NCBI GenBank assembly: GCA_032173965.1
Contig: JAVUNC010000006.1
Location: 37,109,870-37,173,869 of the forward strand
Length of the DNA: 64,000 bases
DNA from: Sitta carolinensis
Taxonomy: Eukaryota > Chordata > Aves > Passeriformes > Sittidae
Direction: 5' to 3'
Positions 36,546-49,117 of this stretch are shown piece after piece. Each line of letters starts with the position of its first letter. Positions within the stretch are counted from its first letter, which is position 1. The translations under genes and the position numbers were made by a program. The notes beneath the pieces were generated by a model, which saw only the letters and a list, made by a program, of their open reading frames with translations, did no database searches and was not told the origin of the DNA.

Positions 36546-39258
36546 TCACTGCCATAGAATCATAGCCATCTGTAGAGTGCATTAAGCAGCTTAAGTACTG
36601 CATAAGTAAGCAGAGTTTAAAATCTCACTCTGGGAGTCGCTAGAGAAAATGAAATGTGTGAAGACGCAGTAATCTAATGGGCATTGAGAAAAAATCACCT
36701 AGTCCTCAGTACCTGAAAACCCAGCCAGTCACCTCCATCCTTTGTAAACCACAGGAAAACCTTGTGTGCATATTCTTTGCATCAGGAACAGACAAAGAGT
36801 GTGCAAATCTTGTATGGCACTGCAGTAATTCTCTGAACAGTTTTAAAAATTCTAGTTCTGTAATTAGGCTCCAAAGGTTATGAAGAGTTTCTGCTAGATC
36901 TAGGCTTAAGGAATGCCTCAAGATCCCACAGAAAGGCTAGATCACAGGTGTTTGTGATGTGAAGCATCCTACCAACTAGTTTAGTAGGGAAAAAAATGAG
37001 GCATAGAAGAAAAGTCTTCTGCAAATTGGATGTCCCCAGTATTGCATCTAGTGGGAGTGCTCCTCCAGATGGAGAAACGCAGATACCGCATAGAAAGAAG
37101 AAACAAGTGTTTGTGAAACTTTAGTAATTGTCTTTAGTATGCTCTTCCTCAGTGCAAATCTGACTTACATTGGTTACTCTCATGTGATCTGGTTGCCATC
37201 ATTGAAAGAACCATCTCTTTTCCTGATTCTAACATCTGGAGATACTCTCCTCTATTTCCTTACCTCACCAACACTTCATCTATTTTCTCAATTTCTGTTT
37301 TAAAATCTTTTCTCAGTTGCATTCTCCCTCCCTCTACTTGTCTTATTTTCTACCAATTTCATCTTGGTCAGTACCTGCACAGCAACCACTAGCTGCAAGA
37401 GCACATTTAAGAGCATAAAGAAGGCAAGGTTTTTTTCACGTTTTTCACTTGTTTCTATATGAATGTACACAAAGCTGCCTTTATTCATTTACCTGTACTT
37501 AAAAACACATGCTGACAAATCAGCACCTATGGAAAGAAAAAAAAAGCCTTAGGAGATTTCTGTACTCTTATCACAACACTTACACACATTTCTCCCACTA
37601 TGAAATACCTGTATATGTGTGTAAGTTTACACACATACATATGGATATAGAAAAGTCAAAGCTGTCACAATTAACTCATTGCGTACATGAACTTTTATGA
37701 TATACACATCATTAAAGCATATGTTGAACACAGATGTCGTAGCTGTTAAAAAAAAAATCCAGGAACTTATAAGAAAGAAATGTCATAACTAATATAATAA
37801 AATTAATACACATCCAGATGATCAGAATTCATAAATTTAAAAAAAAAGAACTTGGAACAATTATATGTAGAAATTTTTATTTAGGTGCAATTTCAATATT
37901 ACTTAAGTCCAAGAGTATTTAATTGAATTTGGAAAATATTACCTGAATATTACTCTTATTCATTACAGATATTATGATATACAGTCAAAATGAGAGAAGT
38001 ATGAGGGGGTTTGGAGTATACATTTCAATATTTCTCTATCAATATATTTCAATATGTACTTAACACTAAGTTTGAGCTGCCTTGTTTATTTAAGTGGTAC
38101 ATTAAACTCTTTTAAGTATTGGTTGTTCAGCTATGCAAACACTCATATGATCAGGTTCATTTTTCAAAGAAAACAGAAGCAATTCTTGGTTTTATGATCT
38201 AAGGCAATAATCGTGAAAATGAAAGTAAAGAAAAGAAACAATAGGTACTAAGATTTAGGGCAACACGAGGCTTTAGATGTAGATGTTCATTAAAAATGTT
38301 GACAGCCAATGACAACTATGCTTTAAAGATAAAAGGATAAAATTCAGGATGAATAGGAATACAAAAGAAAATTGGAGGGACCGGAATAGCTCCTTTTCCT
38401 AGTTAATGAATGACCCCAGACAGTGTTGCTTTTCATCAATACAACAAAACTGGTTACCAGATTCAGTACAGCACCTATTTTATACACTGACAGCCCTGTT
38501 CCTTCCCAGCTGGTGCTTAAAAGCTGAGCCCTCATAACCAACCAGGTGAATTGCTGACATGAACATGTCTTCCCTTTTGGTAAGTCATTTTAGTACACAA
38601 AACCAGCAGCTTGAGGAACACTCATCTTTAAAATGACTATAGGATGAAAATTTCAATACCATATCTTGAAAATTTACATGTAAAGTGTAAGGTGTATTAT
38701 ATCCAGTCTATACATTTTATGACTCAATGCAAAAATGTCAGAAGCTAAGGAGACTAAAAATAATTGTGCAAAATAATTATTATTGTTTTGATTATGCAAA
38801 TATACTTTAGGTTCTATTTTTAGCAAAGGCACTCATTCTGAGCTATCATTTACAGCATCGCCTCCATGTACACAAGGAAGTTACAGTCCTAATTTTACTT
38901 CACATTTCTGTCATGGTCATATTCCACAGGACAGATATTATGCAGGGCATTCGTTCTTCCCCAAACACTGAACACAAAGAAAAGCCCTCACGTTTTTACT
39001 GAGTTTATCTTCAGGTGATGTTGAATCACTTAAAGTTATCATTATTATTTTTTAATTTTGAGGGTACACCTGATGTAGGTATATTTTGAAGAGATGACAC
39101 AGAAAGATACAAGACCTTGTATTTCTGGTTGTAATGATTCAAATTCCAGTCACCTCCTTCACTGGAAAGTAATTCTAATAATATGATATGGTAACTCTTC
39201 CATCACAATGCTGGAGAAAATTCTGATTCATGTACAATTGAATTGTGCCTGAATAAAA
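36546..39258. other. AT-rich non-coding stretch
   Basis: No gene or repeat supported. Overlapping opposite-strand frames at 36677-36921 are shadows of one another. A short perfect hairpin, GTGTGTAA/TTACACAC with a 2-base loop, lies near 37618-37635. Confidence 0.5.
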
Positions 39259-39328
39259 ATGATTAGCTCATATTCACTTCATATATATATATATATATAT
39301 ATATATGAAGTGAATATGAGCTAATCAT
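39259..39328. repeat. perfect 70-bp AT-rich palindrome
   Basis: The left arm, 39259-39293, begins ATGATTAGCTCATATTCACT and runs into (TA)n. The right arm, 39294-39328, is its exact reverse complement with no spacer. I checked every position of both 35-base arms. The outer 22 bases of each arm are non-repetitive sequence, so this is not just a TA microsatellite. It can extrude a cruciform or form a long hairpin in single-stranded DNA, like the palindromic AT-rich repeats known at fragile sites. Confidence 0.97.
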
Positions 39329-39358
39329 ATATATCTCATATATATATGAGATATATAT
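39327..39358. repeat. second perfect palindrome, 32 bp
   Basis: Centred on CTCATATATATATGAG (39335-39350) and symmetrical out to 39327 and 39358. It overlaps the right end of the 70-bp palindrome by two bases. The AT-rich low-complexity DNA continues to about 39420. Confidence 0.95.
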
Positions 39359-39420
39359 ATAATCATAAATATATATGGTTATATTTAGATCATATTTATA
39401 TTATATCGTGTTATATTATA
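39359..39420. repeat. AT-rich low-complexity tail
   Basis: Irregular TA/TATT sequence continuing from the palindromes, including a TTATATTATATCGTGTTATATTATAA-like near-palindromic stretch at about 39396-39421. Confidence 0.7.
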
Positions 39421-39907
39421 AATGTCAATATATGACAGCCATCAACACAATACTACTACAAATTATTCCTTACCTCTACAAAATGAATGAAACATAATAC
39501 TCTTGGAAACTATACAATAGAGACTTCTCAAACTTTAGTATCAAAATACAAAATAGAAACTTGCTACTGTAAATTAAAGACTAGGAAGTTTCCCTTATAG
39601 AGCTTTACTTAATATTTTCAATTCTTCTGCATATATGCAATGGTTCTACTTACAAGAATAATCCAGAAGAGGCAAAGGCTACTATCGGGATTAATACTCA
39701 GTTTGTGACCAAGTTCAGTTTCTCTGAGTATGGATCTCTGGATGTTTTGAATAGAGTTGTTCTACAATCATCTGACACAAACTAAGATTCAAAAGTAAGC
39801 CTTGAAAAATTGGGAAAAATTTCAAACAATCCAGTCCCTTCTAGGTTGGCTTGGTTGATTTAAATTTTTGGGGATTTTTTCATCAAAAACCCCTGCTGGC
39901 CACACAA

Positions 39908-39980
39908 GAAATATATGTATCTATATGTATATATGTATATATATATTTACACATATACATACATGTATATATGTAAATAA
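39908..39980. repeat. (TATATG/ACATAT)n microsatellite
   Basis: Alternating TATG and TATA units on the left and ACATATACATAC-type units on the right give an imperfect inverted repeat around 39945-39955. A simple repeat with hairpin potential, about 550 bp from the palindromes. Confidence 0.8.
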
Positions 39981-40573
39981 TATATTCCAATTTTTATATT
40001 GTTAAGGAATGCACTTCATAAGCTAAAACCCATCATTGTGTGCATTGCACTTAGGTAGTCCCTGCTCTTCAAGCATTTTCCATTAACCTACAAAACAAAC
40101 AACAGCCATGGGGGCAGGCAACAGAGTTCAAAGATGAGTCCAGGCTGATCAGCCTCTTCAGCAACTCTTAAAATTCACCTACAGCCTAACAGTTATCAGA
40201 TTTTTGGACACAACTGAGAGGAGACCTCTACTGTTATCACATTAAGACATGGCTTTGGGACTGTCATTTTGTGTTGACCAGCCCATTTTCTATGCCAAGC
40301 AAGTCATGGTTAGGGAGTCAAAGCCTGTCAGAAAGTGACAAAATACCATTTTCACACAGACAATTTATACAGGCAGTGTTTACATGAGAAACTGAGAGAG
40401 TAGATCTTGTCAAACTGAAAAGGCCAACAGAAAGTTGTAAACTGAAAGGTCTTTTCTGGTGAGGCACAAGGACTGAAAGAAGGTCAGCCATCCCTAATAA
40501 AAAAATTTTGTTACATCTAAATTATTCAGTATTTATCTGTTTCAATGTGAAGAGCTTGTTTTAAATTTGTGGG

Positions 40574-40607
40574 AAAAAAAAATAAAAAAAAAAAAAAAAA
40601 AAAAAAA
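40574..40607. repeat. poly(A)-rich tract
   Basis: A run of 34 bases that is all A apart from one T at 40583. Confidence 0.95.
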
Positions 40608-43272
40608 CCCAAACTCAGCATATAATACATCTCTGAGAAACTGAATGAGTGAAAATTTCTACATTAGATGGGCTAAAAACGTGTGACATGGACCTAGACA
40701 TAGATGCAGGCATAAAAAGTGAGAGTAGAGGGAAATACCATTCTCACCTGTAAGAGTTTGGAACAGTTTGCCAGTTTTTCTGAGCTTCTTTCTCTGAAAG
40801 TTTAGCACTAGCTACTATTGAAGGTAAGACATTGGTTTATATAGCTTTGTTTTGACATATTTCATACTGAAGTATAACAAATCAACAAACAGTCTTGAAA
40901 ATCCTGATCAGTTTGCTCAAGCTAAGGCTGCACACTTACACTAATATATGGTCAGTGTCACTCCATGAAAGTCAGTGGACCATATTTTTTCTCTTCATTA
41001 CACAAGTACAGCCCTATTAACTACAGAGATCATTAATCACACAGCAACACTGAACTCTGTGATGCTGTGCAGGATATAAATTAGGCAAGAATTTGGCCTC
41101 CTGGCCATATTTTCCCTGGTTTGTTCCTGGCAGGAAATCCCTTGTTTTATTTTGCCTCAAAGATTTAGTCAATTGGGTTGATAGTAATTGTATTGCACAA
41201 AAAGCTATATTCTGATACACAACTATGAGCATGAAAATAAATTAAAATACAAATAAATATTTAGAAGTTTGACCATAAGTAACTGATTTCCTTCTTGTAA
41301 CACTTCGAACTGTCCCCAAGTTTTTTCTACCCTCCCCATTTCTCTTCTATAAAATATAAAAGAAAACCTTTTCTATTAAGAAGAATTATACATAAATATT
41401 AGTAATGTTTAGCCATTCCTAAGCTTCTGATATAGGGGGAAGTTATATCTTCTTTCCAACTAAACGTGAGAGGCTTTTTTGGTTTTGTTGGTTTTATTTG
41501 GGATCACTCACAAAGTGAGGACAGAGGTAGGAAAAATGCTTTTTCCTTCAGCTCACTAAGAAATCATTTACAAAAAATTAAGTTCACAAGTATTATTAAT
41601 ATTGAATAATAAAAAAGATTATGAGCTGGAGTGCATCTAACTAGGTAAGGCAGGCAAAGATGTCTATTTACTAGAAATAAATAAGTTTAATTTGAAAAGA
41701 GCAGGAAAAAATATTAAAATAAGTATTTCGTAAATACTTAAACTTATGAAAGAAAGGTTAATTTATTATTTTATTCCATTCTATCCTACTTTATCTATAG
41801 AGCTCCAGCCTATATATGAAAAAAATTCTTGACTAGGGTTTCTTGACTGAAAGTGACTTGGTTAAGGTGGTACTGCTTAAATACTGCATCACCAGGAAAC
41901 CTATGGTACTGGCAGATTGAGGTTTATATAAGCAATATTTTAACCTCACCACCAGTAACTGTTAAATGGTGTGAAGGTGAAAGCTCCCAAAATCAAGACA
42001 GAAACATCAGTTAAAAGACTGACTATTTAAAACCAAACTTTACTCGACAGAAGTATTTACAGTACTGCCACAGGAAAGTCGCTTGTCCTTACAAAGTAGA
42101 AACAGCCAGCAATCAAGAAGTCATTTTCTCTGTCATCTGCCCAGACATGTTGAAATTAAAGGAAGGGAGAAGTCATTTGACTGGTACCTCTAGTCATGAA
42201 ATAATACAAGCTAGTCATTTTCCTGTATGTTCATGCCATTTAAAGGGATTTAAACATGATAATAAAAAGCAACCTTATAATGCTCTCAGTGATTATGTAG
42301 GACAGGAACACAGGCTCCTGGAAGCTACTTGGTACCTGTTTGTATCAATTACACCAATGAATTGATGTAGAGGGGCATTAGCAACTGTGTACTGCTGAAG
42401 CACTAGCAATTATTCAAGCATATTTACTGAGGTTTAAGTTCAGTGTAATAGAAGTGTCTGCATATTTCATATGCAGCCATTGTTACACTCCATTAAATGG
42501 ACTGGTAATGATCCATTGATATTTAATTAATATGCAATGAGCATGTTATTAAAACTAACATGTAAATTAAAGTCCAATTTAAGTAACTTAATTTCGAAGT
42601 GTGATAGAAAATTTCTTTGGACCTAGATGGTCTGTGTTTATTTCCTTCACTTGTCTCCCTTTGTAGAGCTCAGATTATGTTGAGAGGACTCTAGATAGAC
42701 AAAAGGGAAAGTTTTTATGACCAGAAATTTCAGCACAGCAAATTAAAAACAGATTGACTCTTAGCATTAAGCAATAGACAGAAATTTGCCCAAATTCCAA
42801 ACATTATTTCAGTATGTTCACACTCATGATTCTTTAATTCAGAAAGCACTAATAAAAGAAGTATATGATTAAATATTACAGAGTTTTGGAAATAATGTAT
42901 CCAAATTCATGTGTATAGATCATTATCTTCTCTGAGGTAACTTAAAGTTTGAGACAAAAATACTTAATTAGACCTTGAATAACATTCAAAAGGAAGTCAC
43001 AATATTTTTCAAAACTAAAAACAAACGAATGAACAAACAAAAAAGTGCTTATAGTACTAAACTATACATTTTAGAGTTGATTTTGCTAATCTTCATAGTA
43101 ATATTGTTTATAGAAAATAACAAAAGTGAAAGTAGCTATATGAGTGAATGCTATAACATTTTCATCATTCTAATCAATGTAGGCAAAGAAAAGTGACACA
43201 AATCCAAATATCTACTCATGGTTACAAATAAGGAAAATTTGTAAATTAGGTAAGAAAAGGGATTAGATAAGA
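40608..43272. other. AT-rich non-coding stretch
   Basis: No coding region or known repeat. A short perfect hairpin (AAGTATTT, CGT, AAATACTT) lies at 41721-41739. The segment 42420-42600 is dense in homeodomain-type and octamer-like words (TAATTAATATGCAA, ATTAAATGG) and might be a conserved non-coding element, but that is only a suspicion. Confidence 0.45.
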
Positions 43273-43905
43273 CAGAATCACAGAATGGGTAAGGTTGGAA
43301 GGGTCCATAGTGGAGTCATCTGGTCCAACGTCCCTGCTCAAGCAGGGTCATCCCAGAGCACGTGGCACAAGATTGCATCCAGACAGTTCTTGAATATCTC
43401 CAGTGAGGGAGATTTCACGCCCTCTCTGGGCAACCTGTTCCAGTCCTTGGTCACCTGTTAAGAAGTTCTTCCTCATATTCAGATAGAACTCCCTGTACAT
43501 CAGTTTCTGCCTGTTGCCTCTTGTTCTATTAATCAGCACCGCTGTGAAGAGACTGGATCTATCCTCTGATACCCTCCCCTCAGATACTTAGAGACATTGA
43601 TGAAGTCCCCTCTCAGTCATTTCTTCTCAAGGCTGAACAGTCCCAGCTCCCTCAGCCTTTCCTCTTGAGAGAGATGCTCCAGGCCCTCAATCATCTTTGT
43701 TGCCCTCCACTGGACCTGCTCCAGGAGTTCCATGTCTCTCTTGGACTGAGGAGCCCAGAGCCAGACACAGCACTCCAGCTGTGGCCTCACCAGGGCTGAG
43801 TACACGGGCAGGATGACATCTCTGACATCTCTACATGCTGGCAATGTTTTTTCCTAATGCAGCCCAGGATAACACTGGTCTTCTTAGACACACTCCTGTG
43901 AGCCT
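43273..43905 (-). mobile_element. CR1 LINE fragment
   Basis: Starts CAGAATCACAGAATGGGTAAGG, as the copy at 2840 does, so it is the same subfamily. The minus-strand frame 43617-43844 reads, from the N-terminal side, [20 protein letters not shown], then [20 protein letters not shown], and ends [11 protein letters not shown] followed by a stop, which matches the natural end of CR1 ORF2. The 5' truncation lies near GGTCTTCTTAGACACACTCC (about 43876-43900). The ORF2 C-terminus is better preserved here than in the 2840 copy. Confidence 0.93.
43617..43844 (-). pseudogene. CR1 ORF2 C-terminal remnant
   Basis: The last 75 or so codons of the CR1 LINE polyprotein in one open frame, ending at the natural stop. 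The reverse-transcriptase core and endonuclease are missing because of 5' truncation, so the piece cannot be functional. Shares the peptide [20 protein letters not shown] exactly with the copy at 3181-3366. Confidence 0.88.
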
Positions 43906-46900
43906 GTACAACATACGTAATGTAAGCAACTTGTCTCCAGAAACCATGCCATGCCAACACTGGGGGATGCAGACAGTGCACCCAGCGCTCAGTGTGGCCA
44001 GACAGGCAGCAGGCCAAGCTGGGAAGGCAAGCAATGACACAGCAAGGGATCAGCCACCTGTGTCCCTGCTCCCCTGTCCTCCGATGGACTCCAGTTGGAG
44101 ATCCATCTGTCATTTATGTACCAGCAATATTCAGCAAAATGTTGTTGCTCCATCAATATGCTAGTTTGCTTCTGACAGTAACAAGATAACATGCTGTTTA
44201 ATTTATTTACACCACTGATCCAAAGTAGAGATTAAAAAACTCTTTATCTAGTTCTGTGTCTGATATAAGCTCACAAAGCTTTCCTTCGTTCACCTTTTCT
44301 CCAGATCATTTGCAGCATTGTATTTCTGGCTCCACTGACATTTAACTGTTTTATGTCTCTTTTTTCATGTGCTGTAATATTCTCCCATGTTTCATCATTT
44401 ATTACATGGCATCTACACCTGCTTGATAAGCAACTGATTCAAAAAAACCCCCTGAAAACTATTAAAGAAAAAGTAGAATAAATAAAATCATAAGTTTACT
44501 TAGAATACTAAGTACTAGTATTTACTTAGAGTAATAAACTATTCTTTTCCTTGAAATATTTTCTGGGGTCTCATTCCTGTATTATGTCAAGATACTCCAG
44601 CCTCAGCAGATGGCAACTTTCTGCAACTTCTTTGAGGTTCATTAGGATTTTCTGTCAAAATCTAATGATGAGCAATTTGTTGAATGAAGTCCTGACATTT
44701 CCACTGCCTCAAATCTGCTATGGTTCAAGAAAACACTGTCACCAAAGAACTCATTCTAATTCATTTTAGGTGTTTAATCCAATTATCTTCCTGAATAACA
44801 AAAATTGGAGAAATTCACAAGCTACCCTTGTACATTTCACTACAGAGAAGGGAGGAGGCAAATTAAAAAAAAAAAAAAAAAAAGGAAAAAGGAAATGCAA
44901 AATGCAATCGGTACAGTTCTTTGAACATAAAGAACAATTAACCAAATCAATATGCTGTATGCTGGCATGCCCTAAAATACACAATTTAATTCTTGATGCA
45001 TCCTGGCATGTAAAAATAGCAAACAGCAGTGCAAGAATAAGGAGTAGTACGTCCCAACACTTTTTTTTTCAGAGCTCTTAGAATTACTGAAGTTACAGTC
45101 CCAGTTATCAGTCACCAGCTGATCTGCAGCTGTGCCGAGGATCCAAAAGGATCAGGACTATCAAATATTTAGACATATCAAGCTGTAAATAAAAGAAACC
45201 CAGAATATGTAAACCTAGAATTTTAACTACATGACAGTCCATGGAGTATACCCCTTTAAATAAAAGCAAAAGACAGGAACAAAAAAAACATGTAGAAGAA
45301 AAAGCATGTAGCAGTGTTGTCTGACCCAGATTCAGACAACATTTCCTAGTCTCCACTTGATCCCTGCTTCTGTCCTAGTGTACATGAGTACTTTGTTTTC
45401 CAGGAGTCATTAGGCTGGAAGATGTTTGTTGAAGCATGTCACACTTCACTCCTACTCATTTGCCTCACAAGTCCCAAATATGTTCCCTACACAGTGGGTA
45501 AAAGGTATCCCCATTTGCTGTTTCACATTGGTGTTTTTCAGATCAGAGTGTCAAGGATTTGGAAGCTCTACAATAAATATTTCTAAACCATATGCTTTAC
45601 CTATCTCTTTAGTTATTGTTAATTACAATAGCTTTGAAAACTCTTCCAAACCCATCCATTAAAATTTTAATTTCAGTGTACCTAGATGTTTCTACAATAG
45701 TGAACCAGCAGATCCTCTTGATTTTGGCTGAATGATTAATCCTTCTCCTTCTGACCTGAAGCAGAAGGAACTATAAACTCTTACATAAAAAAAATACATT
45801 ATTTCTATTCCCTTCCCTGGGCAGAACTTCTTTTCTTCCATATCACTTATCCTTTCTACCTTTCTCTCCACATAAAGCTCCCAGTACTCGTGTCAGTTAC
45901 CACTAAAGTATTTTGCAATTCACAGAACAAAATCACAATTGTCTCATGACTTTCATCTTGAGCTAAAAAGGAAAATGGAAAAATATAGTGCAGCAGAGTC
46001 AGAAAAAGTGATTGAGATGCAGCTTGCAAAGTTGATGACTGATCATTTTTCAGAATGCAAATGAATTATTTAAATAGAAGCGTCTAATTGTTTCATTGCC
46101 CTTCACTATCAGTGGTCATTAACATCCTTTCAGAGTTAGTGCAAAATGGCCTAATCAAAGTAAGAGAATTTTTGCTATATTTAACACTCACCTTTCTAGA
46201 ACCCTCCGTTCTTCCCTCTTACAAAACTCTGCCAATATCTGAGTTATTTTTTGGTGTGGGGTTTGTTTTTTGTTTTTTGTTTTTCTTATCCCAGGAACAT
46301 AGGGCCTCAAATCTTTGGCACTATCTAGTATGTAAGCTATCATCAAAAACACATTGACATTACATTTTCTTATGTTTGATTCTTAAATTGTCCTTAAATT
46401 AGAATTCATTTGCATTCCAAACACATAAGAGCAACTTACAAACTTGAAATATCTGTAATTTTAAAAATAACCCATGTGTTTTTGTAATTGAGAAAAAATA
46501 ACAAAAGGTAAGCCACCTACTCTTACAGAGAAAAGAAATTTATGCCAGGTCACATTTCAAGGTGTACATTTTCCATTAAACAAGCAATTCCAAGGCATTT
46601 ATGAAACATACTAACAAAGAACTGTATAAATTAATAGAGTATCCTGAGCCATAGAGGGAAACTAAAGGCTATAAATTTAGACCAAGTATGAAACATAATA
46701 GCGATTTCCGAAGGTAGTTATATATGGAATGAGACACACTTTGATTGATAATACATCCAAAAAGTGAACATTACATATGTCTGATTCTCACATGAAAAGT
46801 AATTTCTGTGACAATAGTTTAGAAGAATGCCATGTATAAAAAATAGATGTCTGAGCAGTACCTGTTTAGCAATATGATCCACATTTATAACCAGTGACTG

Positions 46901-47181
46901 TCCTACCCCTTAGACTTGTAAAATTTTTTCATGCTGACACACATAAAGAAACATTTAATTGCTCACCATTGCATTCCTAATTATTTTTTCACACTATTGT
47001 GTGTGGAATTGAGTATCTTAGCAGGTGTTTAAAGACAACATTGATCAATTTAGGACATGCAAGTCAGTTTACTCAAGTAAGCTTACATATTTTGTGTGTG
47101 TAGTTTAAGTATCAATGAAAAATAAATTGTCTTTAAAGCTGAGTTTATCTACCTTTTTCAAACAGCAATATCACTGGCATC
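43906..47181. other. non-coding stretch
   Basis: 43906-44190 is moderately GC-richer, with four or five mutually overlapping frames on both strands. It does not match CR1 and I cannot classify it. A 19-A run occupies 44865-44883, and a GTTTTTT-type repeat lies at about 46260-46285. The remainder is plain AT-rich DNA. Confidence 0.45.
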
Positions 47182-47510
47182 TAGAATCATAGAATCATAG
47201 AATCTCCTGAATAGAAAAGGACCCAGAAAGATAATCAAGTCCAGCCTCTGGCCCTGCACAAAACAGCTCCCACATTGCATCACATGCCTGAGATCATTGT
47301 CCAAACACTTGAACTCTGTCAGTCTTGGTGCTGGGACCACTCTCTGGGGTGCCTGTTCCAGTGCCCAACCACCCTTTGGGTGAAGAACCTTCTCCTAGTA
47401 TTCCACCTCGGCCTGTTCTGGTGCAGCTCCATGCCATTCCCTCAGACCCTGTCACTGGTCACCAGAGAGAAGAGACCCTGCCCCACTTCCCCTTGTGAAG
47501 ATGTAGAAGG
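47182..47510 (-). mobile_element. CR1 LINE 3' fragment
   Basis: Starts with a clear CR1 terminal repeat, TAGAATCATAGAATCATAGAA, followed by AAAGGACCCAGAAAGATAATC, CAAGTCCAGCCTCTGGCCCTGC, TGCCTGTTCCAGTGCCCAACC and AGAGAAGAGACCCTGCCCC. It is 5'-truncated near 47505, before any ORF2 sequence. Closest in the window to the copy at 23094. Three intact AATCATAG-type units suggest a well-preserved insertion end. Confidence 0.93.
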
Positions 47511-49117
47511 TCTGTCATGCTGACTGCTTGGTAAGAGTTTGGGATTAATTGTTCCTCTCTGTGCACTATCATTTTCTTCTGCAAAAGGCAGAGATGACTT
47601 TCATGCTTGGAAGGTAATTTAAAAGTTATGGATGAGGAACTGTGCAGAAGTTCAGTAAGACTGAAAAATAACCTTCAGAATTTCCACTGACTTATAATTT
47701 TACTTAGTCTATGGAATGAAAATATATACATACCAGATCTATAAGAACAGTGTGTTTACATTCTACTTTTGCCAAGTCAGCATCACAGCTGCATTATTTA
47801 GAGAACTTGTACATTAGATGATCTGGTAAGAAGCAGTCAGTTGTGGATACAAGAGAAATCCTTTACTGAAATATTTGTCTCTTTAGGATTTTATCCATGT
47901 TAGTTTGAAGAGTTCAATGTACCTGAAAATCAGTGTTACTGCTGTAGAAAAATAGGATATCATGGTCTGTAGAAATTATTAAAAACCATCACATCATCAA
48001 TTTCATAAGTATAATGGAACATGAATTATTCTCTGACTTTTATTAGGTGATCGCCTCTACTCCCAGTGTACATGTTCATTGAAAAAAGAGTCTTTTTTAT
48101 GAATTGTGGGAAAATAGAAAAGAATCTCACTGGGACTTCTTGAAATTCACCCTTCTTTAGTAAAGGGAAAATTTTAGGAAAATTTTATTTTCATTTTTAT
48201 AAACATTTTTCAGACAACTCTGTTAAAAAATTACATTTTTGATTGCTTCTGTTTTTGTTAAATTATCTGTTTACAAATGTCTGAATCTTTAAGGGGAGCA
48301 ATATAGTGACATAAAAAGTTAAGGAACATCAAGAGTTAAAATTAGCATATTAATTTTGTTCTAAATGTAATTTCTCTCTGTGATCCCATTTTGTTTAGCC
48401 AAAGATATAAACATTTTTAAGAGGGAAGTTTATCCAGTATTATTGAACACATAAGCCTAGAAAACGCTGAGCGTAAAACACTAGTCAGGAGTGTTCGAGT
48501 TCATAACTTTCACAGTGTTCTGGCTGGTTTCACCTGGACATTATAAGGTTTTGTAGAGCATACCAATGATACTTCAGTAATTCCAGCTTTAATGTAGCTT
48601 CAATGATAAAAATTATATTAGTATGTGTTTTCTGTTATATGTAGGAGCTGAACTGTCTCCTTATCACTTCAACCAGTATATAAAAAAAATTAAGAGCTTT
48701 GTGATAAAGAGAAAAGCAAGATGAAAACTTCCAGGTGGAAGCAGAAAGAATTGTTCAGAGTATCACAAATTGTTATTTACAAATAAATATTTTAATTTGG
48801 GGCTATTTACCATTAAAAAAAAAAAAAGTAACTGTTAAGTGTAGCAATGCAATCACAAACATGTTATGTAGTGACAAACATGAAAAATATCTCTCTAAGA
48901 GACAAGGATTCAGAGATCAGCCACATGGCAGGAGTTTGTGTATCTTTCCTATCACCACAGGGAAAATGTGAATCTCTTCATAATATGTGTATTTCTAGCA
49001 TCACGAACTGCCACAATAGAAGCAGGGTATGCTGAAACCGAATCCTGTCAAGAAAATACCAGATGAAATAAAGCCTACTACTGTAATGCTGGGAGCTACA
49101 GAAAGGACTACAAGGAA
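47511..49117. other. AT-rich non-coding stretch
   Basis: No gene or repeat recognised. A 12-13 A run lies near 48815-48827. Confidence 0.5.

Noticed and set aside
36554..36566. CATAGAATCATAG, similar to a CR1 3' terminal repeat
   Set aside because: No CR1 body follows on either side. A chance 13-mer within a probable older relic.
43906..44190. Possible continuation of the CR1 at 43273 or a second LTR
   Set aside because: Sequence no longer matches CR1, and I could find neither LTR ends nor a target duplication. Kept as unclassified.
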